The notes: generated from the sequence alone by a model not told the origin. A stretch of DNA of 64,000 nucleotides from Crotophaga sulcirostris (GCA_013397455.1 VYZB01000383.1:326743-390742); one strand, 5' to 3'. Counted from the stretch's first letter, positions 12,801-25,529 are shown. Numbers and translations: made by a program.

Positions 12801-15800
12801 AAGTTGTACATTTCCTAAAAGCATCTCTCTCTCTTTTGGTCTTAAATGGTCCAGCACTGAGGGAGGAAATCCACAAAATAGTCTGCCATCCCAGCTGTTG
12901 GCTGCAGGACCAGACCGAGCAATGAGAAATCACCTGCAAGCTATCAAATTACCACACTATCTATAGGTCCCCAAAATTCTGAGCCAGTCACTCAACCTGG
13001 TATCAAATCAAAGGTTATATTTTTACTCAGGATAAAGTTCTAAGGACCCCAAAGGGAATGATGCTCCATGTGGGACATTCAGAGCTAGCATGAACTAGAA
13101 CAACAATTTTGATTCCATCATCTAGGGAAGAGGTAAAGCAAGATTAGCTGCTTGCTCCAGTGTTCACCTTTTCCAGTGCACCGATCAGCATGCACGGCAC
13201 CTGCTTTCCACAATACATAGTCTCATTTTTGTACCCACTGCCAGAGTAGATCAGAATGTTGCCTGTTAAGGTTCACTTCCTAAATCTGAAGAGATTTTTT
13301 TTTTCTCCAGGAAACACAGACGGACACATTTTCTCCATCAACTCTGTTAACAGAACACTACAAAAGAATTTTCTTGTAAATTCTTCCTGATTAGTACTAG
13401 TTGTTATAATTTGATGTTAGGATGTTACCCCGCTGTGCTTGGCATTGGAAAAGCCCCAGCAGATGTTTCACAGATGAGGCAACTGTAAACTCTGTAACTG
13501 GCCCTGGAGCGTTTTATTAATAGTCTGTATATCAATTATGTGTACACTAACATATTAATATAGAGACTAATATATTAATACTAAATATTCTGATGTACTG
13601 ATACTTAGAATTATTGAGACCACCTGGATATGGTCCCAGTGAAGCATGACAAACTGTCAGCTCAGGGTCCCCCTCCCTTCTCCTCCCAGTGGACATGACC
13701 TCATTAGCAGCCTAATGCTCCAGACTTCATGAGTTCACCCCACAATGAGGTAATGATGTGACTCCTTTTCTTCCCCTATTGGAGCAAAATCACTTGCTGA
13801 GGACCCAAGTAACCCCACTGGGCCCACAGCTGTGAGTTCTGCTCTCCTCTAGTATTTTTCCAGGGCAATGAAAGGAGCACCTTCAGCACCAGGAAAGAGA
13901 AAAAATAAACAGAGTACAGGCATAAGGGGGAAAAAAAGGCTGTATAATAGAACTAATTTTGGTATTGCTGGATGTCACATACCTGTAGAATCGACAGTAC
14001 TATTATTTTGGTGTTTCCCACCATTAGCGAAAAACGAGTTCTAGTTTTCCTACCAATCATAGTTTCTTCTCAGTCTCCATATCTGGGTGGGGAAAGATGG
14101 GATGGAAGCTATTGTGTAAAATAGATGCTCTGGATTTAAAGATCTGACCCTAACTGATAAAAAGCCTTCAGCATGATCTGAGAGACCACAATCCTTTTAT
14201 GACAGTAATGCAGACTTGAAGCGTGCCCACACACCTACCTACAAGATCATGACATATGCCAGAATGGTCTCAAGGAAACCAGAGGTTTTCAGCCCACACA
14301 TTTCTGTGAATTAGAGCTGTAAATCATTACCTTTTTAACACAGGCAGGCACCTATTACTTCTAAGTGGAATGATTTCACACGATCAAACAGGACTTTTGA
14401 TGAAATTTTCTTGATTAATATTTCCCCTAGAAATTTTTATTAGCTCCACTGGGTGGAAAACTACAAGGATGTTTCATGAACTTCTCAGATATGCACCTGT
14501 GAAACTATCAGTCTGTCAGGTAGCTAAATGATACTGGTTCTTTCCCATATAGTCTGCAAAACACATGCTCTACATTCTCTTTTCCTCCTAATAAGACACA
14601 CTTGTTTGCACAAGACCATACTGTGACAGGGAAATGCCTCTGAACGGAAGCAAAACACACAGGGTAAGATCCAAGCTCGCTTCAGCAGTTCATGGCACAG
14701 ATCAGCTTTCCTCTGATCATCTCTTCATAGATATAAAATGTTTTGATTTTTGATGCATGATTAATACAAATTATTGCCATTTCAACAGTTCTACAATTAG
14801 CTATGTAACAGTGAACTAACTTCAAGGAGAGATTACATGCTTTAATATTCACTGAGGAGACATTTCTGAAACCTACGAGTTTCACAAGCTTATAAGTTAC
14901 AGAGTTTAAGATCTCCCTCTGCAGCTGCAGGTGAGCCAAGTTTGGAGTTTCAACCCCAGCAGTATTTAACACTTGTTCTAAAATAAATCTGTGAATATAA
15001 CCAAATCCTGACTGATAAAAATTCAGAAGTCCTCTTGAAAGCTTTTCTAAAGTCATGCTTACATATTCCAAACACTATTTTTCAGAGTAACACTAATTGT
15101 ATCTTTGACCTAGACAGAAAAACACAACACCATAGCTGTACATAGTTACTGTATTCTGCTCAGTACACTGAGACTGACTGAGCCATGAACACACAACTGT
15201 AAGAAAGTGAATACATTTCCATTCCTCTCGATATTAAACAAATACATTCAAAGGTCTGTTTAAATGACTCATGAACTACTTAAGAGACACCCACTAATCC
15301 TTACAATACTGAAGATACGACACAAGAAAGTCAAGTAGCTTGTTTGCTGATAGCCTTGCCACCCTTTCCCTTCTGCTTTACTATGTTATGTCTTATCCCA
15401 TCATGTGAGTTTCTGGGCTATGATTTTGGCTTGCAGACTTGCAATGTGCCTGATGAGAGAAGGAATAATGGTTCAAAGTATATGGTGCTGTAAAAAGGAG
15501 CAACAAGGATGTCATTCTTGCTGTTCCAGTACAAATGCTGGAGGGGCTATTTGGCCCTCAATGGACACACTGCTTGCCCCAGTAAATCTTCCAGAATTTA
15601 AAGATTATACCCTAGATAGTCCAACATCTTCTTAAACGCCGATCTAGATGACAGATCATAACTGTCTGCTTTCTAACACCTTGATCATAATGCAATGTGA
15701 TTTGACTATTTGATTTCTCAGATTAGTTTTGACACAGTAGTGTTCAACGTATGCAAAAAAAGGTTGAAAAAACCTGCTGTGGAGCCTGAAATTTATTTAG

Positions 15801-18800
15801 ATCCCTTAAACTATGCTAAATTCACACTAAATTTCTCAAAAGAGTTAGCCTAACATGTGCTAACATTACTGCTGAAATCCTACTTCAAGTAAGACAAGCA
15901 TTATTTATGTGGCTTCATTCTTCTATGGTGCTCCAAGTCAGAAGATACTATTTCTAGGTCACTGAAGTGACCCCACTTCTGAGAGTCAAAGATTTCAAAT
16001 ATTAATGAAGAACAAGGTCTTGCAAGCACTATACTGAGCAAGCACTATGGTACTTGGTTTCTGTAGCACTCTGGCATGGGAGATTTGAAACTCCAGGACA
16101 GCTCCACATTCAATTTACAGTAGAATTTTGTGTCAGGTTAATGGTGTTCTAGCACCAGTACATCATCTTCAAGTGCTATTTAGTGCAATCCCATGCCACA
16201 GTGTTCCACACTTAATTTTCCATATACTGTAAATTTTTACAGTGAAAATACATAAAAGCATCACAGAAGTACACTAAGTTTTCTTAAGGAGAAATTTGGC
16301 AGCTGGGAAAGGGACAGTTGGAGTTTTTGGCACCAGTAGTGGCAGTTTGGTATTGCTGGAAAAGCACACTGTTTGGACATTTCTGCTAAAAGAATCTGTA
16401 GTGAAACAGCTTATATTGGCATTACAGTACTTTTATGTTTCAGAAATAACAGCTGACTAGAAAAAGGCATCTTCAAATGAAGGAACTGTTTACCTGAAGC
16501 TTCTCTGTAAAGTGATCACTGCTTGGGATAGTTTTCTCAGCCTTTTCCTTGTCTGAAATCCCCTCCACATAGCCTGGATTGTGCAAGCTGCTTGATGTTG
16601 CCTCTGAAATCAATAAAGCAGTTGGTAGTATATTTTCTCTGCATATAAAACCATTTTATTCCTTCTTGAATACTTGCAACAATCTGAACATTTGACCAAA
16701 AAATATCACTTTTCAAATGCAATAAAATTCAGTATTTGTAAGAGACGGGGGAAGGATGGTTATCATCATGAAACCTGTACTTGCTTCAAAGGCAGCTAAT
16801 CTGATCATCTGGATCAATGCTCTCTGTGGTAAACAAATGAATCTGCTGCATAAATGTATATTAGCTGCTTTAATCAATGTTAGAAATTTGTATTTAAAGC
16901 ACCTAAAGCACTTGATATTTCAAATAGTGATTCAAGAAAAATGCCTACACTAAAGAGGATAGAAAGACTAGTTTGGAAAATTATCAGCAGGAAAAATGTT
17001 ACATTTGCAGTAGGATCAGAAGTCCCTGAAGTGCAACAAACATGAAAAGAAGTATATTCTTAAATGGATTTAAACCCCCTCCCCCAACACAAAAAACACC
17101 CTGCTCTGTTGAAGATGCAAGCAGATCTCTACAAACCTAACTCAGATTTCCTTTAAAGTACTGTCTCTGAGAAACCCGTATACAAAATTTTGGTAAGAAG
17201 TTCATAAAACACACATTGTCTCATTTACTGGGAACACAGCCCAGAAGGTGTTCTTACTGAACATTTTGTTTATATGACTTAATTCTATGTGAATGCTGTC
17301 TAGAATTCAGAGAGCTAAATTTGTAACACTGGTGTAAGAAAAGCAGATAAAGTTATTTTTGTTTTATAGTTAGCAAAACTAAATATTTTTCCCCTATGGT
17401 TGTATATAAATCTATGGTGATTCTGCAACAGAAAGTGAATCTCTCAAGTCACCATCCCATACCTTAATCACTGAACAATTTCTTGTTGTCTTAAAAAATG
17501 AAGGAGGGAAAAAAGATAAGAAATATAAAAATACATCAATATATTAAAAAAAAAAAATCACAGTCTTTGAAAAGTGTCAAAGTGATACAGTAAGTCCATT
17601 CTGAACATATGAAAATCACATGTAACTAGGATTTCACATATAAAAGTATCATTAAACTTCAGCACCTGTATTTCTCCTTTTCCGTTGGATTGTTGTTCCA
17701 AACACAGCAAGTCCAAAAGCTGACCAAGATCCCTGTCAAATCCTTTGCCAGTCCACCGTTTACTTAAAAGCCCTTTTAATCCTAAGAGAGAGAAGAAGCA
17801 AGTGATACCGCTAAGGTGAATTTTTGTTTTCAGGATTTCAAACTAACAATTTACAAGTCAAAAAATTAAATCTGATTCTATGTACAAAGGAACACTAGAA
17901 GACTAGGAACACCATCAGTCAGCTTTGAGTTTCAATGCAGAATGTTATCAGTGAATATCTGGTCCTCCAGCCCTCACAGAGACTTATTATACAGTGATTG
18001 TAGTTTTGTATGTCCAAGCCACTATCTACATAACTGGCAGTTAAATTATCCATGTACTTGCAGTGTCTTATCAGTAAGAATTATCCATGTACTTGCAGTG
18101 TCTTATCAGTAACTCATGGTAAGGTACTAAAAGGACGTAAAGCACCATGCAAGCACTAGGTTTTATTAGTGCTGCTTTCATCAAGACAAAACAATAAACT
18201 CATTTCATTAATTCTTGGAAAGAGTTCACGCCAATCACTTGGATATTAAAAGACAGTCAGCTCCTCCATAACAGAACAGCACCTGCCAGATAAGCAGACC
18301 TGTAACAGCCAGGGCCAGAAGTTGGCTTTAAGTAAAACTTCCATGCTCCTGGATTAGCAAGCTTTAGCACACTGGCAGATGTCTGATACACTGAGGCAGT
18401 GCAGACACTTTGCTACCAGGATCTCTCAGTATCCAACCTTCATAAGAAAAAAAGATGCAGAGCATCACATAGAAAGAAGTAAATCTCATCAGGTTGGAAG
18501 CAACAATAACTTTAAGAGACAAGTTGCCACATGCAGAATCCTCAATATGCAGAAGAAAATAAATCTTGGAAGCACAAAGAGGTGTGGTGCCTTACACTAC
18601 AATGAAAACAAACAGGAGAAGTGGAAAAAAACCCTGAGCACTGCAGTTTCCACCTGTACTGGATAGCTACTGCACCAAGACAGGCAACCTCCATCTTTGT
18701 GTTTTTACAGTGGTGCAAGAGGAGGCCCCATGGTTGTACGTTTACAAACCTTTGTAGTGAGCCATGAGTAACTTCACAAGCTGCTTGCAGAATTTTGCCA

Positions 18801-21800
18801 TCAGCAATAGCAGTTTTGTAGCAGCACTTCCTATAATGAGATTGGTGGTAGATGAAAGCCTATGAACAAGTTCGTCCAAAACAGAGTGAAGGGTCTTTTC
18901 ATCAACCTGAAGTAAGACAGAACTTAAAAAAAAAAAAACCAAAAAAAAAACGGGCGGGGGGGACAAGGAACACACAGAATTGAAGTGTTAGTTACAAACT
19001 ATGAGCTTTTAACAGTGATTTCCTTTTAGATATGTCAGGCATTCAGCAAGTCAACATACCCAGCTGGTTGGACCAGCAATTGTTGTATACAAAAAAGTTC
19101 TATTTTACCAAGCAGTAATTAACTGAGTTTTAAATTTCAAATTCAGAAAAATCAATTATATAAAATGAACTAACCTATTGACCTCCAAAATACTGTGTAA
19201 AACAGACATCATTATAACTGCTGTTTCAACATCATCTGCCATTAACAACTGCAGGAAGTGATCATTTTGCAGAACTGCAAAAAAAACAAGGCAAGCAAAC
19301 AAGGAATCACACAATCAGAACCAGACTTGAAAATATTATAAAACAAATAAACTTCATTGTGGAACATAAGCCATGACAAGTAAAACCAGATACTGTTCCT
19401 GGAACAAGCTCCCTCTTTTATAATTTTTACACTGAAACTTACTGGAATAGGTTAACTATTTCAACATCCTAAAACCACACTGAGCCCTGTTTTTCTGCCT
19501 CTGGATATCCCTCATGCACTGGTGTCGCAATGGAATAAATCCTTTTATGTTATACCAGTACCAGTTTCTTATTACAGCAGTGGAATTATCACTGGGGCAA
19601 CAATATCTGGAAAAGATAAGGACTTCAACCTTGACAGTTTATTTAACGCAAGTCCACCGATGTCATTAAAGCACAACCTTTTTGTTCCAGTATATCATTG
19701 TCTACATATTTAATAATTTTTCTGGCCATGTGTGTTTTCAGTTAGACATTTTATGATCCTTAGGTTTTTGTTCTAAATTAGAAACAAACCCAAATTCTGC
19801 TTTTTATTATGACCTAAAAATCAGTGTGATTAACATTGTCTTGGTCAGACATGCATAGGGAAGTTTGCTAGATATTTGTAAAATTTCCTGTCATGGCAAC
19901 AAATTCAGAAGTCTGTTTGCAAGTCTATCCTCTTTTCAGGGCCTGCAATGTACTCTGGTCAATTATCCCCCATATGTTAAACACAGACAAGTAAAAAGAT
20001 CAACTGTATCTTATCAGAAAAAAAACCTGTTTTTTAAGGTATAGAAAAACAAAGGGAAATTGCAGGAGAACACTTTTACTCTTTAATATTTCCCTTTTGC
20101 ATTTTAAATATTGCTGTTTCTGTTAACAGGTTGCTTTAGCATCTACTCCAATTTAGAAAACTAGATGATTAGCTTAAAAATAATTCTTGATACTTGTAAT
20201 TGTCATAAATAAGTTTCCAGGTGTTACAAATCTACTTTTCCCTTACCACAGGCTGCTAGCTGAACGTGCCCACCGAACAGCCAGCAGATGGCACCAGTTA
20301 CAGTTTGGAACCAGCGTAAAAAATCTTGCTTTTCTTCATCCTAAACAAAAGACAAGTATGTGTGTATGTATCTTTACTGTGAACTTCAGCTTGACACAGT
20401 GGGAAGGTTTGTATGCTTCAGGGATTTGGAGAGCAACTCCCTCAACTTCCTGAACGAGGTTGGTCAAACTGTAGGAACCAGTCAAAAAAAATGACTTGCC
20501 AGTCCCTTGTCAAGGCCAGAGATCCACCAACAAACTCCAAACACAGTAGAAAAAAATCCATTCTTAAAACATCATAATAAGGAGAGAGAAGTCTTGCTTA
20601 CTCCTTAAAAAAACATCTGATAGCATAGGAGGGCTAAGAAGACAAATAACAACTCAGTATAAATATATCACAGATTCTATCCATAAAATGGGATATATAT
20701 ATAAGATTAAAGTACAGAGTAAGAAAACAAGGCTACGAAGTGACCAAGGATATAGTTAAAATGGAAAAGGTTCCTAAAAACTTGTGAAGCTTCAGAAGCA
20801 CCTCCTAGTTGGAACCACCAAACCACTGCTAAGTTGAAGTTTGATCAGTTTGCCAAACACTCTTATGTACTTGCCTGTGATAACTCTGAAGTGGAAAAAA
20901 TGACCAGAAAGAATCCAGGTTTTAACACGTGAACACACACAGATATGCACAGTTTGGAGTCTGTATTCCAGGTGTCAGACACAAACCACTGGAAATCTAA
21001 AATCTTGGTGTGTGGACAGCAAAGGGGCTTCTGACAGTACTAAATTGCTGACAAATGTTGTTACAAAGCCTGATATCTCCCACACTAACTGAGCCTCCAC
21101 AAGTGAAACTCTGGAAAACCTGTTCCTAGATTCATGCTGTTAAATTCCAGCGATCAGTCATGGTTTAACTTTATATTAGGTTCATATTGACAATGGGAGA
21201 TACAAAGTCAAAATCACAGTAATAAGCTGAGCTATAATATCATCTGGTCTGTTTTTTGGCAACATGTCAGTTTCTGAAAGCTATTTCAGTGCTTCCCTTG
21301 ACTTCAAAGACTTGGGCAAAAAGCAAATGAGGGCAGAATAAACTACAAATCTCCAGTGGTAGAGTGGGATTTCCAAAGTTCCACTGAGCAAGCACTAAGT
21401 CTGGGTGCCCAGTCACCTCTGAGACCACAAGGCTTAGAAGCCAAAGCACTAATTACAATGTAGACTGCATTTGCATTCAAAAGAAATCTTTGCCCACAAG
21501 CATGACTCAAGTAACATATAGGCTGAGACATAATAAGAAAGTGTGGGGGAAATTACATATTGCGGGTAAGACTCGAGTCTCCTGGGATGTCATTCAGGAA
21601 GCTTCCTTGTTAAACACTAAATGCACTTCTAAAGTATTGAAGAAAATACATTACTCTCATCTCTAAATAAACCTATGGCGACAAACTAGCTTTGCACATG
21701 TAATGGACCAAATGCTCCACAATGACAGATTGCAGTTTCAAAGCTCCAAGGCATAAGAAAAACTCATGTAATCTATGGAAAATAACTTTTCATAACACAG

Positions 21801-24800
21801 TGTACCTAGTATAACATCCTACTTATACAATATGTAACCTTGGGAAGTTTACAGAGTCACTGTTCTTTTAACTGTGAAATTTAAATACCTTGATTGCTCG
21901 GACAAATCGTGCTTGCAAGCGTCTTCCCAAAAACAGCAGGTTGTCTACAGCCGAAGGAAGAAATTTAGTGTAAAATTCCTCAGGATCTTCTTTCACCTCT
22001 AGTCCTACACAACAATGACTGGAATAAAAAAAAAAATCAACCTCAATAGTGAAGGGCCTGTTTGAACAGCTTTGAATGAATGTCACGTCATCAGAGAAGA
22101 AATGCTTCACTGGCACAGGACAATTCAACGCTGAACAACAGTTAACTGCTGTGACTGGCTCCATGGTAGCTGCCTCAAAAGGAAGAGGGATCCCAGGCAG
22201 GCTGGAGACAGCTCATATATTACTACTTATTACAGCACGTCCCAGTTTTAAACACATCCAAGGTACTTTTCTCCTTCAGCTTCACAGGATCTGTTCAGGC
22301 TTGTTCGACATGCCAGGGGAGGGCTCTGATGGTCATAAACGAAAAAAAAAGCAACCTAAAAAGGTAGACAAAATCCTGATAAAGGAAGTCTGATGATGAA
22401 GGGAGTGCTGATCAAGCAATGAAAAAAATGTATAAAAAAATATTACTTAGCACAAAATCTTCACCGAGTCTGTCTACAACTTTCCTCTAACTGAAGAATA
22501 CATGTGAGCTAAAAATCAGTTCTTCAGATTTCAGTTTTCTTATTTTACTCACTGCAAACCTGTTGGTCATTTCTGGAATACTTTTGAAGAGAAACTGCAC
22601 ATTTTACAACTGGGAAGTTTTTCAGTTCTGTACTCCACACTGATACTAGTACAACAAAAGAGTCTTCCTAGCGTTAAGATGTCAGAAAGCAAAACTAATA
22701 TCTAATCTTTGCTTGCTTTCTGTGAACGCACACATGTAAATCTTTTCTTACCAAAGACTTGGAAAGCAAATTCTAGGCATGAAGAGTGGAGATTCATCTA
22801 GCTACGAAAGGACATTTTTATGGCCAAAATAAATTTCAGTTTTCTCCGTAAACTGCAATAGCTTATAAGCGATGATTTAAGCATCACACAACTCTGGTGA
22901 TAAATCTTGCTTCTCTTAGTGAAATTCCTGGCATTAAAAATTCATACTGTAGCTATGACATAAATAAGAGATAGCTGCCTAATTGCTTCATGCTTTAGAA
23001 TTTTCCTCCCTAGTTAAGCCAAAATCAAGAACAACTCGGGTAAAATCTAAAACTTATTATTTTTCCTGACATTGAAAATTGAGATTGGATCACTGGAGAT
23101 TTAAGTTTAAAGTTGTCTTACTTACTAGCTATGAATTAAACTTTATTATGCCATTCTCAAAGTATCACAACTTCAAGCTATCTAGTCTGTATAAACTGTC
23201 CTCTATTGTGTTTAAAATGTAAATAAATATTTCAAATAGGTACATTAAATTGATATTTAAATAGAGTCAAGTCAAGCTGTGAGTCAATCAGGCTGAAGAT
23301 TTTTGCAAGATGAAAAGGAAGTAAACAAACTTTGTAAAGTAACTACAATTCAAAATTAGCAACTACTGGGTAAGAACTGTGACACTGATGAGCATTGTTC
23401 ACAAAAAAAGGTAAAGCCAACACAAAAACTGTTCCCACCAAACAGTTCACCCAGCTCAATGAAACACAATGAGAATGAATTAAACAGGACCAATTAGGCT
23501 ATGCCTGACCCCTCTGCTCTTGACTGCTCCCTGCACTTTAACCCTAGCCTTTCCTGAACAACAAGCCTCGTTCTGGATGGGGGCCAATGTATTACAGCAT
23601 GAAAAGAAAAAGCAAGATGAAAGGCCAGAAAGAAAACAAGAATAAAATTTCTAAGCAATTTTTTTCACCTTAGGATCTCTGCTAGCTGGGCAGCCGTAGC
23701 CCAGCCTCCACGCAGTTGAGAGTGGTCTTGCCTAAGGACCAGGATGCAGTACCGAGTAAGACCATAACTGTATATATCCTGCTTGATTTTTTTTGATTCT
23801 TCAGATCCCAAGGAAGCACTGTTTAAAAATCCTGTGGGAAGAAAGCAAGAGAGAGACAGAGGAGCATGAGAGAGACAAAGAGGAGCATAAGACTCTGATG
23901 TACAAGATGGATTTTTTTTCTTTTTCTAAAACTTAAAAAAGGAATACGTGTACATAGAGCCAGGATTAAGGTACTTCTAAAAGCGCTAACAACAGCATAA
24001 AATATTTTGTCAGCATTTTTCACTCCTACAGCTACAACCCATTTGTTACATTATACAGACAATCGGGAAGGATAGCTGAACTTAGGTTTCCATTTTCTCA
24101 TTACACATTTAGTAGCAAAACATACATTACCTGGGATGTAGCCCATTTGTATGAATTTCCTAGGCCAGATAAAACCACAACCACTGTGAAATGTATAGCT
24201 TCCTTATAATTACATCCCAATTTAGAACAGGACCTAACTTGTTTCTGCTGTTTCTATGAGCAGTGGCTATGTGGCAAAAGGAAAGACAGGGCAAGTCATA
24301 CAGGAGCTCACAATTGTGTTTCTATGTTAAAACTTAAAAATTAAATGCTGATGACCACTCTGGCTCTCTACTCAAAAGCAATGGAAGAAATTATCTGACT
24401 GAGTGCAAAATCCTTGCCCACATCAGGAGGAGTTTTACAGACACGGTGACAGCTGAGGGAGAAAAGGTTTCTTCTCAGTTTGCTCCCCAGCTCCTCCTCC
24501 TTGTTATTGCCAAGCCAAATGCCACTCAATATCACTCTGAGGAAGAGCCATATTATCACAGAATCATAGAATGATTTGGGTTGGAAGCGACCTTAAAGAT
24601 CATCCAGTCCCACTCCCCTGCCATGGGCAGGGACACCTCCCACTGGATCAGGGTGCTCAAAGCCCCATCCAACCTGGCCTTGAACACCTGTAGGGACAGG
24701 GCATCCATGACTTTGTTGGGCAAGCTGTGCCAGTGCCTCACCACCCTCACAGTAAAAACTTTCTTTCTAATATCTAACCTAAATCTTCCCTCTTTCAGCT

Positions 24801-25529
24801 GAGAACCTTTCCCCCTTGTCCTGTCCCTCCACTCTCTGACAAAGAGTTTTTCCCCAGCTTTCCTGTAGCCCCCTTTGCGTACTGGAAGGCTGCTGTAAGG
24901 TGTCCTGCAAACCTTCTCTTCTCCAGGCTGAGCAGCCCCAACTCTCTCAGCCTTTCCTCATATGGGAGGTGCTCCAGCCCTCTGATCATCATCCAGCCCT
25001 TGTGAATGCTTGGTGAAGTGTTGAATCACAGAACGTCCTGAGTTGGAAAGGACCCACAGGGATCATCAAAAAGTACCACTCCTATTCCTGCACAGGACAA
25101 CCCCAACATTCACACCGTGTGTCTCAGGGCTTTGTTCAAATGTTTCTGGAACACTGTCAGGCTTGGTGCCGTGACTGCTTCCCTGGGAAGCTGTGCCCGG
25201 GCTCCACCCCCTCTGGGTAAAAAACCTTTTCCTGATGTCCAGCCTAACCCTCCCCTGGCACATCTCCCTGCCACCCCCTCGAGCCCTGAAGTTGGTAGAG
25301 CGATTGTAGCAACGTTACTGTTTCCAGCCCTCTCAGAACTAATCAGAGCCACCTCCTGCGTTCACAGAGGCAGAAGGCAGGCCTGCCCGTACTCCGCTGC
25401 CTCATCCCTTTGACTCAGCACACGGTGTTAATTACCCTTCAGCTCCAGCAGCAGCGGGGGGATGTCCTGTTCTCTGCTCTCAGTGATCTGAGCGGCCAAG
25501 GCGAGCACGCGGGGGTCCGCAGCGGCCAT
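9613..25529 (-). CDS. IQCB1: IQCB1 / nephrocystin-5 (NPHP5), complete gene, 13 coding exons
   Basis: IQCB1 is a calmodulin-binding ciliary protein of the centrosome and transition zone. It partners CEP290 and RPGR, and human loss causes Senior-Loken syndrome 5 (established knowledge). Thirteen minus-strand exons join with consistent phase at every junction into 1788 nt, that is 595 codons plus stop, against 598 residues in human. Segments match the family in order: N-terminal helical region ([29 protein letters not shown]), ATKLLLLMA, first IQ motif ([11 protein letters not shown]), a charged coiled coil ending in [15 protein letters not shown], second IQ motif ([11 protein letters not shown]), and the conserved C-terminus ([14 protein letters not shown]). 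The start is the ATG at 25527-25529 in good context (CCCATGG). No frameshift or missing exon was seen. Two CR1 fragments lie in intron 1. Expression is probably driven by the CpG-island promoter shared with EAF2. Confidence 0.96.
10912..11068 (-). CDS. IQCB1: IQCB1 coding exon 12
   Basis: 157 nt. Acceptor TCCTCCAG, donor A|GTATGT. Reads [20 protein letters not shown] then [17 protein letters not shown], matching the helical human segment around RELHAQAQERL. Confidence 0.95.
11449..11577 (-). CDS. IQCB1: IQCB1 coding exon 11
   Basis: 129 nt, phase 0 both ends. Basic cluster [12 protein letters not shown] then [18 protein letters not shown]. The donor is a weak CCG|GTCTGT and the acceptor a weak TTACAAAG, but phases and family alignment support both. 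Confidence 0.93.
12050..12198 (-). CDS. IQCB1: IQCB1 coding exon 10 (second IQ motif)
   Basis: 149 nt. Acceptor TTTGCAG, donor GCA|GTAAGT, which is followed at once by an intronic TA microsatellite. Carries [20 protein letters not shown] and [12 protein letters not shown]. Confidence 0.96.
12626..12768 (-). CDS. IQCB1: IQCB1 coding exon 9 (coiled coil)
   Basis: 143 nt. Acceptor TATTGCAG, donor A|GTATGA. Highly charged helix, with [19 protein letters not shown] followed by the strongly conserved [13 protein letters not shown] block. Confidence 0.96.
16494..16603 (-). CDS. IQCB1: IQCB1 coding exon 8 (first IQ motif)
   Basis: 110 nt. Acceptor GATTTCAG, donor AG|GTAAAC. Carries [19 protein letters not shown], a full IQxxxRGxxxR calmodulin-binding motif, followed by a degenerate one (AVITLQRSF). 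Confidence 0.96.
17666..17781 (-). CDS. IQCB1: IQCB1 coding exon 7
   Basis: 116 nt. Acceptor CTCTCTTAG, donor CAG|GTGCTG. Reads [20 protein letters not shown] then [11 protein letters not shown], aligning with the human GLRRLLSK segment. Confidence 0.93.
18044..18112 (+). repeat. 35-bp tandem duplication in IQCB1 intron 6
   Basis: Two perfect or near-perfect copies of a 35-bp unit beginning AATTATCCATGTACTTGCAG, at 18044-18078 and 18079-18112. Intronic, with no coding or splice effect seen. The near-identity suggests a recent slippage or duplication event. Confidence 0.92.
18750..18922 (-). CDS. IQCB1: IQCB1 coding exon 6
   Basis: 173 nt, phase 2 in, one base out. Reads [19 protein letters not shown] then [18 protein letters not shown] chose the AAG acceptor at 18923-18924, right after a T13-GG-T10 run read on the minus strand, because only this site keeps the frame. 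It also restores the residues that align with human NSGDLLRIGRKALYS. A stronger-looking TTACTTCAG acceptor 16 nt further in would break the frame. Donor G|GTTTGT. Confidence 0.9.
19175..19274 (-). CDS. IQCB1: IQCB1 coding exon 5
   Basis: 100 nt. Acceptor TTTTGCAG, donor AG|GTTAGT. Reads [17 protein letters not shown] then [12 protein letters not shown], matching human LQSDHFLHLLQADNV. Begins with two bases and ends with two. Confidence 0.94.
20247..20340 (-). CDS. IQCB1: IQCB1 coding exon 4
   Basis: 94 nt. Acceptor TTTGTTTAG, donor G|GTAAGG. Reads [18 protein letters not shown] then [13 protein letters not shown]. Too short to stand out as an ORF, but its phase fits both neighbours. Confidence 0.93.
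21889..22018 (-). CDS. IQCB1: IQCB1 coding exon 3
   Basis: 130 nt. Acceptor TTATTCCAG, donor AAG|GTATTT. Reads [16 protein letters not shown] and [19 protein letters not shown], the best-conserved part of the N-terminal half. Confidence 0.95.
23669..23831 (-). CDS. IQCB1: IQCB1 coding exon 2
   Basis: 163 nt. Acceptor CCCACAG, donor AG|GTGAAA. Reads [19 protein letters not shown] and later [15 protein letters not shown], aligning with the human N-terminal helical domain. Ends with two bases of a Ser codon. Confidence 0.95.
24554..24993 (-). repeat. CR1 LINE fragment in IQCB1 intron 1
   Basis: Starts with the canonical ATCACAGAATCATAGAATGA tail and GTTGGAAGCGACCTTAAAGA, then runs antisense through the ORF2 C-terminal region. 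The minus strand reads [13 protein letters not shown] and, upstream, [20 protein letters not shown]. In sense to IQCB1 transcription. Older type than the TGATACTG-tailed copies. Confidence 0.93.
25024..25286 (-). repeat. Second CR1 LINE fragment in IQCB1 intron 1
   Basis: Starts AATCACAGAACGTCCTGAGT then GAAAGGACCCACAGGGATCA. The minus strand reads [14 protein letters not shown] and [16 protein letters not shown] remnants of the ORF2 C-terminus in two frames. It ends about 150 bp from IQCB1 coding exon 1 and differs in subfamily from its neighbour. Confidence 0.88.
25436..25529 (-). CDS. IQCB1: IQCB1 coding exon 1
   Basis: 94 nt from the ATG. It encodes 31 residues beginning [14 protein letters not shown] and ending PLLLELK, and leaves one base (G) in the last codon. 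Donor G|GTAATT. The leftover G joins the GA of exon 2 to give Gly. Confidence 0.95.

Noticed and set aside
18742..18906. Apparent frame break in IQCB1 between exons 5 and 6
   Set aside because: Disappears when the AAG acceptor at 18923-18924 is used in place of the CAG at 18907-18909. Phase and human alignment both agree.
25430..25440. Apparent phase mismatch between IQCB1 exons 1 and 2
   Set aside because: Resolved by reading the donor as AAGG|GTAATT, leaving one base that completes a Gly codon.
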